Shown one piece after another: positions 10,813 through 18,877 of a DNA stretch of 64,000 nt. The notes beneath the pieces were generated by a model, which searched no databases, was not told where the DNA came from, and saw only the letters and a program-made list of their open reading frames with translations. The translations under genes and the position numbers were made by a program. The first letter of the stretch is position 1. Each line of letters starts with the position of its first letter. The stretch is from Limisphaera sp. (GTDB lineage: Bacteria; Verrucomicrobiota; Verrucomicrobiia; Limisphaerales; Limisphaeraceae), in the NCBI GenBank assembly GCA_025057755.1, contig JANWVC010000014.1, forward strand, positions 1-64,000, written 5' to 3'.

Positions 10813-12696
10813 TCAGCGCAGACGAATCACTCGATAAAAAGCTGAATGGGATCCTTCGACCCGGACGCTCTCCGCTGTGCCCCGGGCGAAACGGGGCTCG
10901 CCCAGGTTGGTCCAGCCAGTCAGGCCGCCTGCGGATTGCACCTGATAAACCAGCCCTGGTTGCGTATTCCACTCCAGATACCAACCCATCGGGGTGTGGC
11001 GCAGATTCACGCGCAGGACACTGTTTGGATTCCGCGGATCTGTTCCGGCCAAAAACTCTTCCCCATTGGTAGCTCCATCACCGTCGGAATCCTCTTGGGG
11101 ACGCGGCCAAGCCCACAAGTCCGGTCCGAAGTAAGCCGCCATCCATTCGGAAGGAATCCCGCCATACACCCAAGGCCCATAGGTGGTATTGCTGGCGGCG
11201 GCCGAGAGTGGCGACCGTTGCCCGTTGGTGAGCACATAGGCTACCCGGAAGCTGTAAGTGGTGCTATGCAAAAGATTGGAAATCGTGACAACATTTCGCG
11301 GGGTTACCACCGTGGCTTGGGGCGGTTCGGCTCCGTTCATATAAACTTCATAAGTTTGCACAGGCAGGCCGGCCACCGTTGCCCAGCTTACAGAAAGGGC
11401 ATTGGAGCTGAGGACACTCACTACAGGAGGATCCAAGGGTTGAAGCGGCAAGGCTGCGGAGGCTAATCGTTGCGCCTGCAGATCAAAGCCATGGGCCACG
11501 TCAGTGAAGCTGCTCCAAACCACCAGGAACCGGTTGCTGCCATCGGAGGCGACCACCGGATGGATTTGCTGACTCCGTGTGGTTGTGTTTAGCTGGATCT
11601 CTCCGCCCAGCGGCATCCCGCCAAGGTCCAGCACGCGTCCGAAGACTCCCTCGCGCGAACCGTCTTGGGCCAGGCTGGTCCAAACGACCACGACTCGTTC
11701 TCCGGCCACCGCTACTCTGGGAGCAAACTGATCTCCATAGGTATGAGTGTTCAGACGGCGGACGGCGCCGCCGTTACCCCGGGCGTCAAACGCGCGCGAC
11801 CAAATATCCCAACTGTTCTGGCGGACTACGGTGTCTTTTTGGCCCCACACGACGAGAAAGCCGCCTCCGGGCAGGGCTGCGACCTGAGGGTTGGCACACA
11901 CATTGGTTTCCATGTTTATCAAGATTTCACCCGAAACAGGAGACCCGTCGGCACGGAACAACCGCGCATAAATATCCACGCTGTTCTCGAAGCGCTGCTG
12001 TTCACTGACCCACACCACCACGAATCGACCATCCGACAGACCAGCAACGGCTGGAGTCCGCTGGTTATAGGGCGTGGTGAGATTGATTTTGAATTCTGTG
12101 CCCAGCGGTTCACCGGTAGGGCTGAATTTGCGGCCAAACACATCCAACATGGGGCGGTTACCCCCTTCTTGATTCCAACTCGTCCAGATGATGACGACAC
12201 TGTTGTCGTTTAACCGCGCCAAGGTAGGAGTCTGCTTGCCAGAGTTTGTGTGTACATTGACGCGGATTTCGCTGGTGCGCCATAGACCGTTGCTGCCCAA
12301 GAAGCGACTCATGACTTGTGCCTGACTTGAAGGTCCACTCAGCCAAGTAAAGACAGCCCCCCCGTCAGACAAGGTAATTACAGCAGGTCGAGTCTGATCT
12401 CCTTGCGCTGTTTGATTCACGCGAAACACGCTTAACATGCCGGAAAAGCTGGCGTCCAGACGCCGTGCACTGATACCCTGCCCCTGGCCATCCGTAAATT
12501 CATCTTCCCAGACGACATATCCGCCCTGTAGTCCAACGGCCGCCGCGGGCTGGACCTGGTCGCCGGCTAAAGGTTCGGTGAGTGCGTACTCCCCGCCCTG
12601 GAAGACGACATCACTCTGGGCCATGATCCAGACCGGCAACACTGTCGTCCCAAGCAGGCCCCAAACCCGGCAACGATGGGTTATCCAAGCAGCCAT
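10813..12696 (-). CDS. Exported repeat protein with FN3 domain and FYRV end module, 627 aa
   Basis: The ATG at 12696 was chosen because it starts a clean signal peptide (MAAWITHRC, then a hydrophobic core, ending near IMAQS); upstream in-frame GTG/TTG codons are less likely. Residues about 25-410 hold roughly seven repeats of about 55 residues with a pattern like P.VA.L.DG.FVVVW.S, typical of beta-propeller-like repeats in exported proteins. A fibronectin type III-like domain follows (about 415-505, LPVQTYEVYMNG...TYSFRVAYV). Then come DSDGDGATNGEEFLAGTDP, a calcium-binding type 3 motif, and a C-terminal module with YQVQSAGGLTGW and FYRVIRLR. It is the first of four co-directional exported-protein genes and starts 27 bp after the exonuclease stop. 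No enzymatic motif is seen. Confidence 0.75.
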   Translation of the reverse strand: MAAWITHRCRVWGLLGTTVLPVWIMAQSDVVFQGGEYALTEPLAGDQVQPAAAVGLQGGYVVWEDEFTDGQGQGISARRLDASFSGMLSVFRVNQTAQGDQTRPAVITLSDGGAVFTWLSGPSSQAQVMSRFLGSNGLWRTSEIRVNVHTNSGKQTPTLARLNDNSVVIIWTSWNQEGGNRPMLDVFGRKFSPTGEPLGTEFKINLTTPYNQRTPAVAGLSDGRFVVVWVSEQQRFENSVDIYARLFRADGSPVSGEILINMETNVCANPQVAALPGGGFLVVWGQKDTVVRQNSWDIWSRAFDARGNGGAVRRLNTHTYGDQFAPRVAVAGERVVVVWTSLAQDGSREGVFGRVLDLGGMPLGGEIQLNTTTRSQQIHPVVASDGSNRFLVVWSSFTDVAHGFDLQAQRLASAALPLQPLDPPVVSVLSSNALSVSWATVAGLPVQTYEVYMNGAEPPQATVVTPRNVVTISNLLHSTTYSFRVAYVLTNGQRSPLSAAASNTTYGPWVYGGIPSEWMAAYFGPDLWAWPRPQEDSDGDGATNGEEFLAGTDPRNPNSVLRVNLRHTPMGWYLEWNTQPGLVYQVQSAGGLTGWTNLGEPRFARGTAESVRVEGSHSAFYRVIRLR

Positions 12697-12723
12697 AGCG
12701 AGACTCGTTTCCACCAAGTTTCT

Positions 12724-13719
12724 TTAACAATCGATCCGTACATTGTCCAACTTTTCTCCCTGACCGGCCGGACCCGATTGGCAACGCCCTGCACAAACCT
12801 CGATAAAAAGGTCAGCTTGCTCCGAGATTGGCGTGTCATTGGGCAACCCCTGTAACAAAGATCGGAATCCCCATTGCTGATAAAGTGTGCGCAGCGACTC
12901 CGTATTCGGCGGACGCAAGGCCAATTCGGTCGGTTCCAATCCCAACGGAAGGTCGGTACGAAGCCGAATGATTGATTGGTTGCGGCGAATCTGATCGGCC
13001 GACTGGCGCAAGGCTTCGCGAATGCGCGCTGGCTCGACTTCTGCCAGGCGATGCATCAAGCCTTCCATGGAGCCAAACCGGTTGAGTAACTTGGCGGCCG
13101 TCTTTGGCCCGACGCCGGGCACACCGGGGATGTTGTCAGAAACATCGCCTACCAAGCTCAACCAGTCCACCACCTGTGCGGGTGTTACGCCGGTTTTGGT
13201 CCGTACTTGTTGTTCCGTCCAGATTTGGGCGGTTGGGTCGTGCGGTTGAATCAAACCAATGGCGGCCGACACGAGTTGCATGAAATCCTTGTCCGAGCTG
13301 GCAATGAGGACTTCCCAACCACGGCCTTGCGCCCAGTGTGCCAGTGTAGCGATCCAATCATCTGCCTCCACGCCGGGCCGGCAACCCGTGGCCACGCCCC
13401 GTGCTTGCAACCAGGTCGCGATGGGATTCAACTGGATCCTCAGGCCCTCAGGTATTTCAGGGCGCTGCGCCTTATACTCCGGCAGCACCTCCACCCGTTC
13501 GGCATCCAGACCACCGTCCCATAGGACGGCTGCGTGGGTGGGCTCCACATTGTGCAGCAGCTTCTCGAATGCCTTAATGAAGCCGAAAATGGCGTTTGTG
13601 GGACGACCGTCCGGACCGCGAAGATCCCGGATGGCATGCCAAGCACGGTAGGCATAGGCATGACCGTCTACCAGCAACAGCCGTGGGTAAGCCACGGGTT
13701 TGGTTGTCGACGCTTTCAC
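12724..13719 (-). CDS. Stand-alone 5'-3' exonuclease (FEN/Pol I N-domain family)
   Basis: A 331-residue protein matching the flap-endonuclease domain otherwise found at the N-terminus of DNA polymerase I. Metal-binding acidic clusters are intact: LLVDGHAYAYRA (about 14-25), WDGGLDAERVEVLPEYKAQR (about 68-87), GVEADDWIA (about 116-124) and SSDKDF (about 141-146). The helix-hairpin-helix region is GDVSDNIPGVPGVGPKTAAKLL (about 193-214). No polymerase domain follows, so it is a free-standing nuclease acting on 5' flaps or RNA primers in replication and repair. It lies between the pilus-like genes (91 bp upstream) and the exported-protein genes (27 bp downstream) on the same strand. The context gives no clue beyond possible co-transcription. 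Confidence 0.93.
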   Translation of the reverse strand: MKASTTKPVAYPRLLLVDGHAYAYRAWHAIRDLRGPDGRPTNAIFGFIKAFEKLLHNVEPTHAAVLWDGGLDAERVEVLPEYKAQRPEIPEGLRIQLNPIATWLQARGVATGCRPGVEADDWIATLAHWAQGRGWEVLIASSDKDFMQLVSAAIGLIQPHDPTAQIWTEQQVRTKTGVTPAQVVDWLSLVGDVSDNIPGVPGVGPKTAAKLLNRFGSMEGLMHRLAEVEPARIREALRQSADQIRRNQSIIRLRTDLPLGLEPTELALRPPNTESLRTLYQQWGFRSLLQGLPNDTPISEQADLFIEVCAGRCQSGPAGQGEKLDNVRIDC

Positions 13720-13810
13720 AGGCCGTTGGGCTCCAAGCCGAGTTAATGTTCGACTGTCACGGCCGCAGGTTGCTTCTTGTCAACGTTCCTCCCTAAGTTT
13801 TCCTTTTGGA

Positions 13811-16675
13811 TCACGGCTGTGTAGCCCCCGGCTGCGGCGGAATGGTGGTTTGCGCAAAAGGCATCTCATCATCCGAGTGCAGCGGGTTTCCAGCCGGATC
13901 AATGATCCGCGGTGTCACAAAGATCAGCAGATTCTTCTTTTGCTTCTGATCAGATTCACTTCGGAAAAATCGGCCCAAAAGGGGCAGGTCGCCCAAGACC
14001 GGCACCTTGTCGCGCACCTTGGCGACATTCTCGCTCAGCAAACCACCGAGGACGACGGTTTGACCGTCCCAAACGATTGCTGTGGTCGTCACTTGACGAA
14101 CGCGGAAGATCGGCAGCGGCAGTTGAGCAGTCAGAGGCACGCCGATGGCGCCCGCGCCAACTGATTGAACTTGAGGAACGAATTGCCGAGCTGTTTCTGT
14201 ATCGTAACCGATGAATTCGGTCACAGTTGGAAGGATCGTAAGTTGGATGGTGTAGCCATCGGCTGAAACAACGGGCAGGACGTCCAGCGTGGGACCGAAT
14301 GGCAATGAGGCGATGTCATAGCCGATTTGAGCACCGACGACGCCCGCGCCTCCGGTGCCTGTCAAGCCTCCGGCACCCCCAGCGGCCGTTTGGCCTGTGC
14401 TGAGACCGACGACTACAGACTTGATGTCCACCAAATTTACCTGTGCCTGACGTCCGCTAAGCGTTGTAACTTCCGGTGCTGTCAACAGTTCGACCCCTTT
14501 ACGTTGTTCCAAAGCTTGAATCGCCATTCTGAATTGCGGATCCGTGAGGATTCCAGTCAGCGTGAACAGGGAAGGCGCGTTCAGTTCGTTTCGCAACCCT
14601 GAGGTCAATCGCGCATCGGAAGTGGAGGGCAGAATCAAAGTGTTGATGTCCGTCACGGTTGCCTGGCCCGGCTGGCCGGTCCCCGGTTGGCCTGTACCCG
14701 GTTGACCTGCTTGGCCGCCGCCCGTCTGACCGGTCAAACCGCCCGGAATGAAGACACCAGGGAAGGTCCCCGCCGGGTTGGCAGTCGAAGGTGCGCCAGA
14801 ATAAGAGGGCGCAGTGCCTGCTTGCAGACCAACTCTACCGCCCCCCATCAACCAATTGCCCAAGTACCAATCGAACCCCAGTGCGCGTGCGTCTTCCTGC
14901 GAGATGTCGATGAATTTGGTCCGAATGTTGACCTGAGGGGGCGCTTCGTTGAGCACCTGAATGGCAGCTTGGATGATGTCCAGGTCCTCCGGCGTCGCCC
15001 GGACGATTAAGCGACCTGCGCGATCATTCCAAAAGACTGCCTTGGGCGGATTCAGATCCACTCCGAGGGTCAGGAAGTATTCGCGTACAGCCGCGCTCAC
15101 GTCGGCGGTTGAGTTGGTCCGGGTGATAAAGCGCAATCCCCCCCCACCCACGCCCGCGGCACCGCCTCCAGCGCCGCCGCCAAAGCCACCGCCGAATCCG
15201 CCGCCAAAGCTGACACCTCCGGCCACATTGACGCGTGGGACGATGGTACCCAGCGTCATGCCGCCGCCACCTCCAAACCCGCCCCCGCCGAATCCACCTC
15301 CGAACCCACCGCCGCCGAACGCGCCACCCCCGCCCCCGCCCGTGGAAGTCGCGAAAGCGCCAAACTGGGTTCCTTCCACGGATTCAAGTCCCTGATAGAA
15401 TGTATTCGGGTCCACTTTGAAAACGCGGGTCTCCAAACGAAGTGGTTCGGGGCCGCGCATGGAGAAGACCACAGCGTATTCCTCGATGGAATATCTAATG
15501 GGGCGTTCGGCGACGCGAACGATCGCGTCGAGCACGTCTGCCAACCGGACGTCAGTCAGTGGAGGGACAAGTTTGATGGAGATCTGGCCTACGTCTACCT
15601 GCTCGGCCGGTTGGGTGGGAGCTGCCACCGGCAGGCCTGTGGTGGGGTCGATCGCAGTGGGAGCAGCACCAAATCCAGCAGCACCCAGAGCGCCCGCAGT
15701 CGAGGCCTGTTCCGGATTGGGGTTGATGATGAAATTAATGCCGCGTTTGTCGGGGTCGCGTCTTTTTGCCTCCTCGTAAAGATGGCGCACGACCTCTTCC
15801 AACGGCAGGCCGTCGTATTGGACCTGTTCAAGCCGAATGCGATCCAGCTTACTCATAATGAGCTGGCGTCCACGACCGACGTGCACCAGGTTCGTGCGCG
15901 CGTAAGGGTTGGGCACCGGCAATTTCTCGCGCGTTGCTTTGGTTTCCCATGCTTGCTCCACCTCCACCAGAGCGGTTTTGGCCATGGCCTCGCGCTGACG
16001 GCCGGCTCGTCGGTAACGGGCATCTTTGACAAGATCAAGGTAATAAGGTGCAGCCCGGTTTTCCGGATCTAGTCGCAGGGCCTCATTCAGCTTGGCTTCC
16101 GCTTCTTCCAGTTTTCCCAATTCCCATAACAACACGCCGTCGCGGACGAGTTTAGCGGCTTCCTCCTTTTCTTTCCGCACCTCCGGCACGCGTTGCAGTG
16201 TTTCCTCATGCGGTGTGCGCGTATATTGGGCCGCCAAAGCAGCGTCGTTTTCCTGTTTGAGTTTCAACGCTGTTTGATCGTTGGGGTTAACTTTCAGCAC
16301 GCGGGTGATCTGGACCTCTGCCTCTTTCAAATCCCCTCGCTTACGCGCTTCTCGCGCCAACGTCAATCGCACCCGTGTCAGACCTTGGACGGTCTGCTCC
16401 GTTTCCCTAGGGATGCCAGAACCAATCCTTTGGGCAAGGTTCCAAGCATCTTCATAGAGTTTGGCAGCGACGGCGAGGTCACCGCGCGTTTCCGCCGCTG
16501 CGGCTTCTTGAATCTTTTGGCGTAAGAGTACGGTGTTGGCCTGACGATAAATGGCTTCTTGCGCAGCAACGCTTGCACTATCGGCGGCCGGTTGTTGCGC
16601 AGTCGCCGCAGCCAAGCTTGTGACCAGGATCACAAAACACAACCGGGACTTATGGACGTTGGTCATAACTGGCAT
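13811..16675 (-). CDS. Secretin (GspD/PilQ-type), Amuc_1098-like
   Basis: A 954-residue outer-membrane secretin. The signal peptide covers about residues 1-26. A helical region with tetratricopeptide-like repeats (about 40-215, AEVQITRVLKVNPNDQTAL and LNEALRLDPENRAAPYYL) precedes N-type domains (about 270-600). These contain a long Gly-rich insert (about 444-514) and a KH-like segment, IVRATPEDLDIIQAAIQVL. The secretin core (about 690-930) holds LTAPEVTTLSGRQAQV and VPVLGDLPLLGRFFRS, and the protein ends in a Pro-rich tail. Secretins form ring-shaped outer-membrane channels for type II secretion or type IV pili. It is the last gene of a four-gene set ordered PilM, Amuc_1100-like, Amuc_1099-like, secretin, the arrangement known from Akkermansia. 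A second Met at 16666 is an alternative start. Confidence 0.9.
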   Translation of the reverse strand: MPVMTNVHKSRLCFVILVTSLAAATAQQPAADSASVAAQEAIYRQANTVLLRQKIQEAAAAETRGDLAVAAKLYEDAWNLAQRIGSGIPRETEQTVQGLTRVRLTLAREARKRGDLKEAEVQITRVLKVNPNDQTALKLKQENDAALAAQYTRTPHEETLQRVPEVRKEKEEAAKLVRDGVLLWELGKLEEAEAKLNEALRLDPENRAAPYYLDLVKDARYRRAGRQREAMAKTALVEVEQAWETKATREKLPVPNPYARTNLVHVGRGRQLIMSKLDRIRLEQVQYDGLPLEEVVRHLYEEAKRRDPDKRGINFIINPNPEQASTAGALGAAGFGAAPTAIDPTTGLPVAAPTQPAEQVDVGQISIKLVPPLTDVRLADVLDAIVRVAERPIRYSIEEYAVVFSMRGPEPLRLETRVFKVDPNTFYQGLESVEGTQFGAFATSTGGGGGGAFGGGGFGGGFGGGGFGGGGGMTLGTIVPRVNVAGGVSFGGGFGGGFGGGAGGGAAGVGGGGLRFITRTNSTADVSAAVREYFLTLGVDLNPPKAVFWNDRAGRLIVRATPEDLDIIQAAIQVLNEAPPQVNIRTKFIDISQEDARALGFDWYLGNWLMGGGRVGLQAGTAPSYSGAPSTANPAGTFPGVFIPGGLTGQTGGGQAGQPGTGQPGTGQPGQATVTDINTLILPSTSDARLTSGLRNELNAPSLFTLTGILTDPQFRMAIQALEQRKGVELLTAPEVTTLSGRQAQVNLVDIKSVVVGLSTGQTAAGGAGGLTGTGGAGVVGAQIGYDIASLPFGPTLDVLPVVSADGYTIQLTILPTVTEFIGYDTETARQFVPQVQSVGAGAIGVPLTAQLPLPIFRVRQVTTTAIVWDGQTVVLGGLLSENVAKVRDKVPVLGDLPLLGRFFRSESDQKQKKNLLIFVTPRIIDPAGNPLHSDDEMPFAQTTIPPQPGATQP

Positions 16676-16715
16676 CTGGGAATTCGGCCCCCCGACCGAC
16701 AGTGTTGAGCGACAC

Positions 16716-17522
16716 TCATCCTTCGGTTCGCATCCTGATGGTGGACTTCTTACCCGTCAGGCGGTGGGACACTACCACTTCGTTCTCGGTGATGGCAACG
16801 ATATTGTAATCCTCGCCAGCCAACGTGATGCGGTCTCCCACGCGCCGGCCGGTAAAGGTGCGTTTTTCGGGCTCGTAACGAAGGTCAGCCAAGTAACCTT
16901 CCACGCGTCGGTACGGTTGATCCTTGGACAGGACCACGCGTTCGGTGCTGTCGCTGAGTTCCAAGACCAGGGCGGTGGGGTTCTCGGGCGGACCTTGGAC
17001 TTCCCGAAGAGTGAACAGGTCTTCCCGCTTCTCATTGAGGCGCGCAAAGACCTGTCGTTTCCGCCGGCCCGTCGGGGGGGACGCCGCCTCACGTTCGATC
17101 CCAATGAGATAACCGGAAGGCGTCCCATCCGTCACAGGGCCCACCGAATCAAATGTCAGGATCAGATGCAGAGGCCGAATGGCCGTGACTACGGCAGCTT
17201 CCGGGCCTGTTTCAGTCCCCCGAGCCAGTTTGATGAGGTTCCCTCCGGCAGTTCGCTGCCACTGCACGGGATTAAACAGGTTGTGGGGCCGGCCGAAATC
17301 CAGGTGCAACGGTGTCTCCAAGCGGTGAAGCACGGATTCCATGGACGCAAGATCGAGTTGCGGCAGCGGTTGAATCGGTCGACGGGTAATCCGGTTTCGC
17401 TGTTCTTCGAGCTGGGATCGTGTGTTTGATATTAAGATCGGCACGGCCGCCACCGCCAGAGCGGCGACCGCCAAGACGACGCCCAAAATAATTTTTTCGT
17501 AATGTTTCTTGAACCAGTCCAT
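16716..17522 (-). CDS. Amuc_1099-like inner-membrane pilus-locus protein
   Basis: A 268-residue protein with a short basic N-terminus (MDWFKKHYEK), one membrane helix (about 11-32) and a soluble, probably periplasmic, remainder. A charged segment around 35-60 is followed by beta-rich sequence with VGDRITLAGEDYNIVAI near the C-terminus, a PilP-like feature that would suit contact with the secretin. Its ATG directly follows the upstream stop (TGAATG), so translation is probably coupled. Identification rests on position between an Amuc_1100-like gene and a secretin, on size and on topology. I did not recognise a named domain. Likely role: linking the inner-membrane PilMN/Amuc_1100 platform to the secretin. 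Confidence 0.7.
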   Translation of the reverse strand: MDWFKKHYEKIILGVVLAVAALAVAAVPILISNTRSQLEEQRNRITRRPIQPLPQLDLASMESVLHRLETPLHLDFGRPHNLFNPVQWQRTAGGNLIKLARGTETGPEAAVVTAIRPLHLILTFDSVGPVTDGTPSGYLIGIEREAASPPTGRRKRQVFARLNEKREDLFTLREVQGPPENPTALVLELSDSTERVVLSKDQPYRRVEGYLADLRYEPEKRTFTGRRVGDRITLAGEDYNIVAITENEVVVSHRLTGKKSTIRMRTEG

Positions 17523-18782
17523 TCAGTTTTGCGTCTGCTCCGAAAGCAGCTTCACCACGTGGAGGAGCATGGTGACCCGCAACGGCTTTTCATCAAGCAC
17601 AGTCTGCAAGGTTCCTTGTGCACCTGCTCCCTGTGAACCGGTCGTTCCGGGAACAACCGGCATGGCAGCGCCCGGAGGCGTCATACCAGGGGTGGGCACC
17701 GGATAAGCAGGGGTCGCTGCACCCGGCTGAGCTGGCGTCAAAGGTCGGTACGGAATGCCGCCTCCACCAGGCCGCCCCAATCCGGGCTCGGCGGGGGCAT
17801 AGCGTTGGGGACCATAACGCGCGGCCGGGCCTGCTCCGCCTCCAGGCCGAATTCCATAACGCTGGGCATAAACCGTAGCCGGGTCACTGGCAAGCTCGGG
17901 CGGTGGTGCGTAACGAGGAAACGCGGCTGGAGGTGTGGGCATCTCTGCTTCCGGCAATCCGCCCGTGGGCGGCAGCCCGTAACGCCGCCGATAATAATCC
18001 TCCAGCCCTGGCTCAGGCGCCAACGGACTTGTCAATGTAGCGGGCTCCACATCCACAGCTTTAACCAAGATGCAGTAAGGGGAACTGTGAAACCCGGCCA
18101 ACACGGCTGCCAGTTCGGGACTGAAACAACGAAAGGTGACTTCGTAAGGTGTCAGGATGGCCAGTTCATTAGTAGCCGAACGCTGCTCCAGATAATCCGA
18201 CACAGGTCCTTTGTAATCATCGGAAGAGACCCGTTCCCTGCGGAGGTTGTCCAAGCTATTGATTTTGGCCGCAAAGAGGATTTCGCAGATGGCCTTAATC
18301 TCCCCGAGCTGGACCGCCAAGCGATCGAGGCTGCCCGGAGCAAATCGCATAAGATTCTTTTGGGCTTCAAATGAGAAACTGTAATCCGGCGGCAACTGAA
18401 CGCCCACGGATTCGGCAGTGCGACGCAATTGGTCCAACGTTCGCCATAATTGTGGTGTGAAGAGTTCAGCTGTGACCCGGTTGGTCCCGGTGACCTGGGG
18501 AATGGGCGGGGGAGCGATGAAATAGCGCGCGGTGCGATTGAGGAAGGCCCGTAACTGTGCCTGTTGATCCCGGGCGGCTTGAATGTTGTTGACTCGTTCG
18601 TTTCCCGGGTTGGGGTTGAGGTTGTAAAGACGGTTCAATTCCTCGTATTGCGCCGTGAGCCGTTCGAAAACCTCATTTTTCTGCTGCAAACTGGAATAGA
18701 GGTAGAAGATGGCCAGTCCCAGGAGGATCAAGGCGACGGCACTGCTAATAACAAACAACAAATTGCGTTTGACCCAATCCAT
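17523..18782 (-). CDS. Amuc_1100-like (PilO-like) inner-membrane protein
   Basis: A 419-residue protein. It starts MDWVKRN with a membrane helix (about 8-29), followed by a coiled coil (QQKNEVFERLTAQYEELNRL, about 33-52) and a PilO-like domain. In that domain, LGEIKAICEILFAAKINSL (about 177-195) and SPYCILVKAVDVEPA (about 258-272) resemble the LxAIxxLVxxL and VxSIRIR positions of Amuc_1100. A Pro/Gly/Tyr-rich linker (about 285-385, with RYGxxP repeats) leads to a conserved end, LRVTMLLHVVKLL. Amuc_1100 of Akkermansia muciniphila is an outer-surface/periplasmic protein of a pilus-like locus known for TLR2 signalling. Whether this relative shares that activity is unknown. It lies 95 bp after PilM and abuts the next gene. 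Confidence 0.75.
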   Translation of the reverse strand: MDWVKRNLLFVISSAVALILLGLAIFYLYSSLQQKNEVFERLTAQYEELNRLYNLNPNPGNERVNNIQAARDQQAQLRAFLNRTARYFIAPPPIPQVTGTNRVTAELFTPQLWRTLDQLRRTAESVGVQLPPDYSFSFEAQKNLMRFAPGSLDRLAVQLGEIKAICEILFAAKINSLDNLRRERVSSDDYKGPVSDYLEQRSATNELAILTPYEVTFRCFSPELAAVLAGFHSSPYCILVKAVDVEPATLTSPLAPEPGLEDYYRRRYGLPPTGGLPEAEMPTPPAAFPRYAPPPELASDPATVYAQRYGIRPGGGAGPAARYGPQRYAPAEPGLGRPGGGGIPYRPLTPAQPGAATPAYPVPTPGMTPPGAAMPVVPGTTGSQGAGAQGTLQTVLDEKPLRVTMLLHVVKLLSEQTQN

Positions 18783-18877
18783 GGTCTTAGCGGTCCTGGG
18801 CAGGCTAAGCTGACCGAACTGGAATTGGTTGCCCGACGTACGATGACAAGTCCAAGAGTGCGATGCGCTTCATGGTG

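Noticed and set aside
15130-15345. Short GC-rich direct repeats considered as a CRISPR or tandem array
   Set aside because: They are the coding sequence of the Gly-rich secretin insert; there are no spacers.
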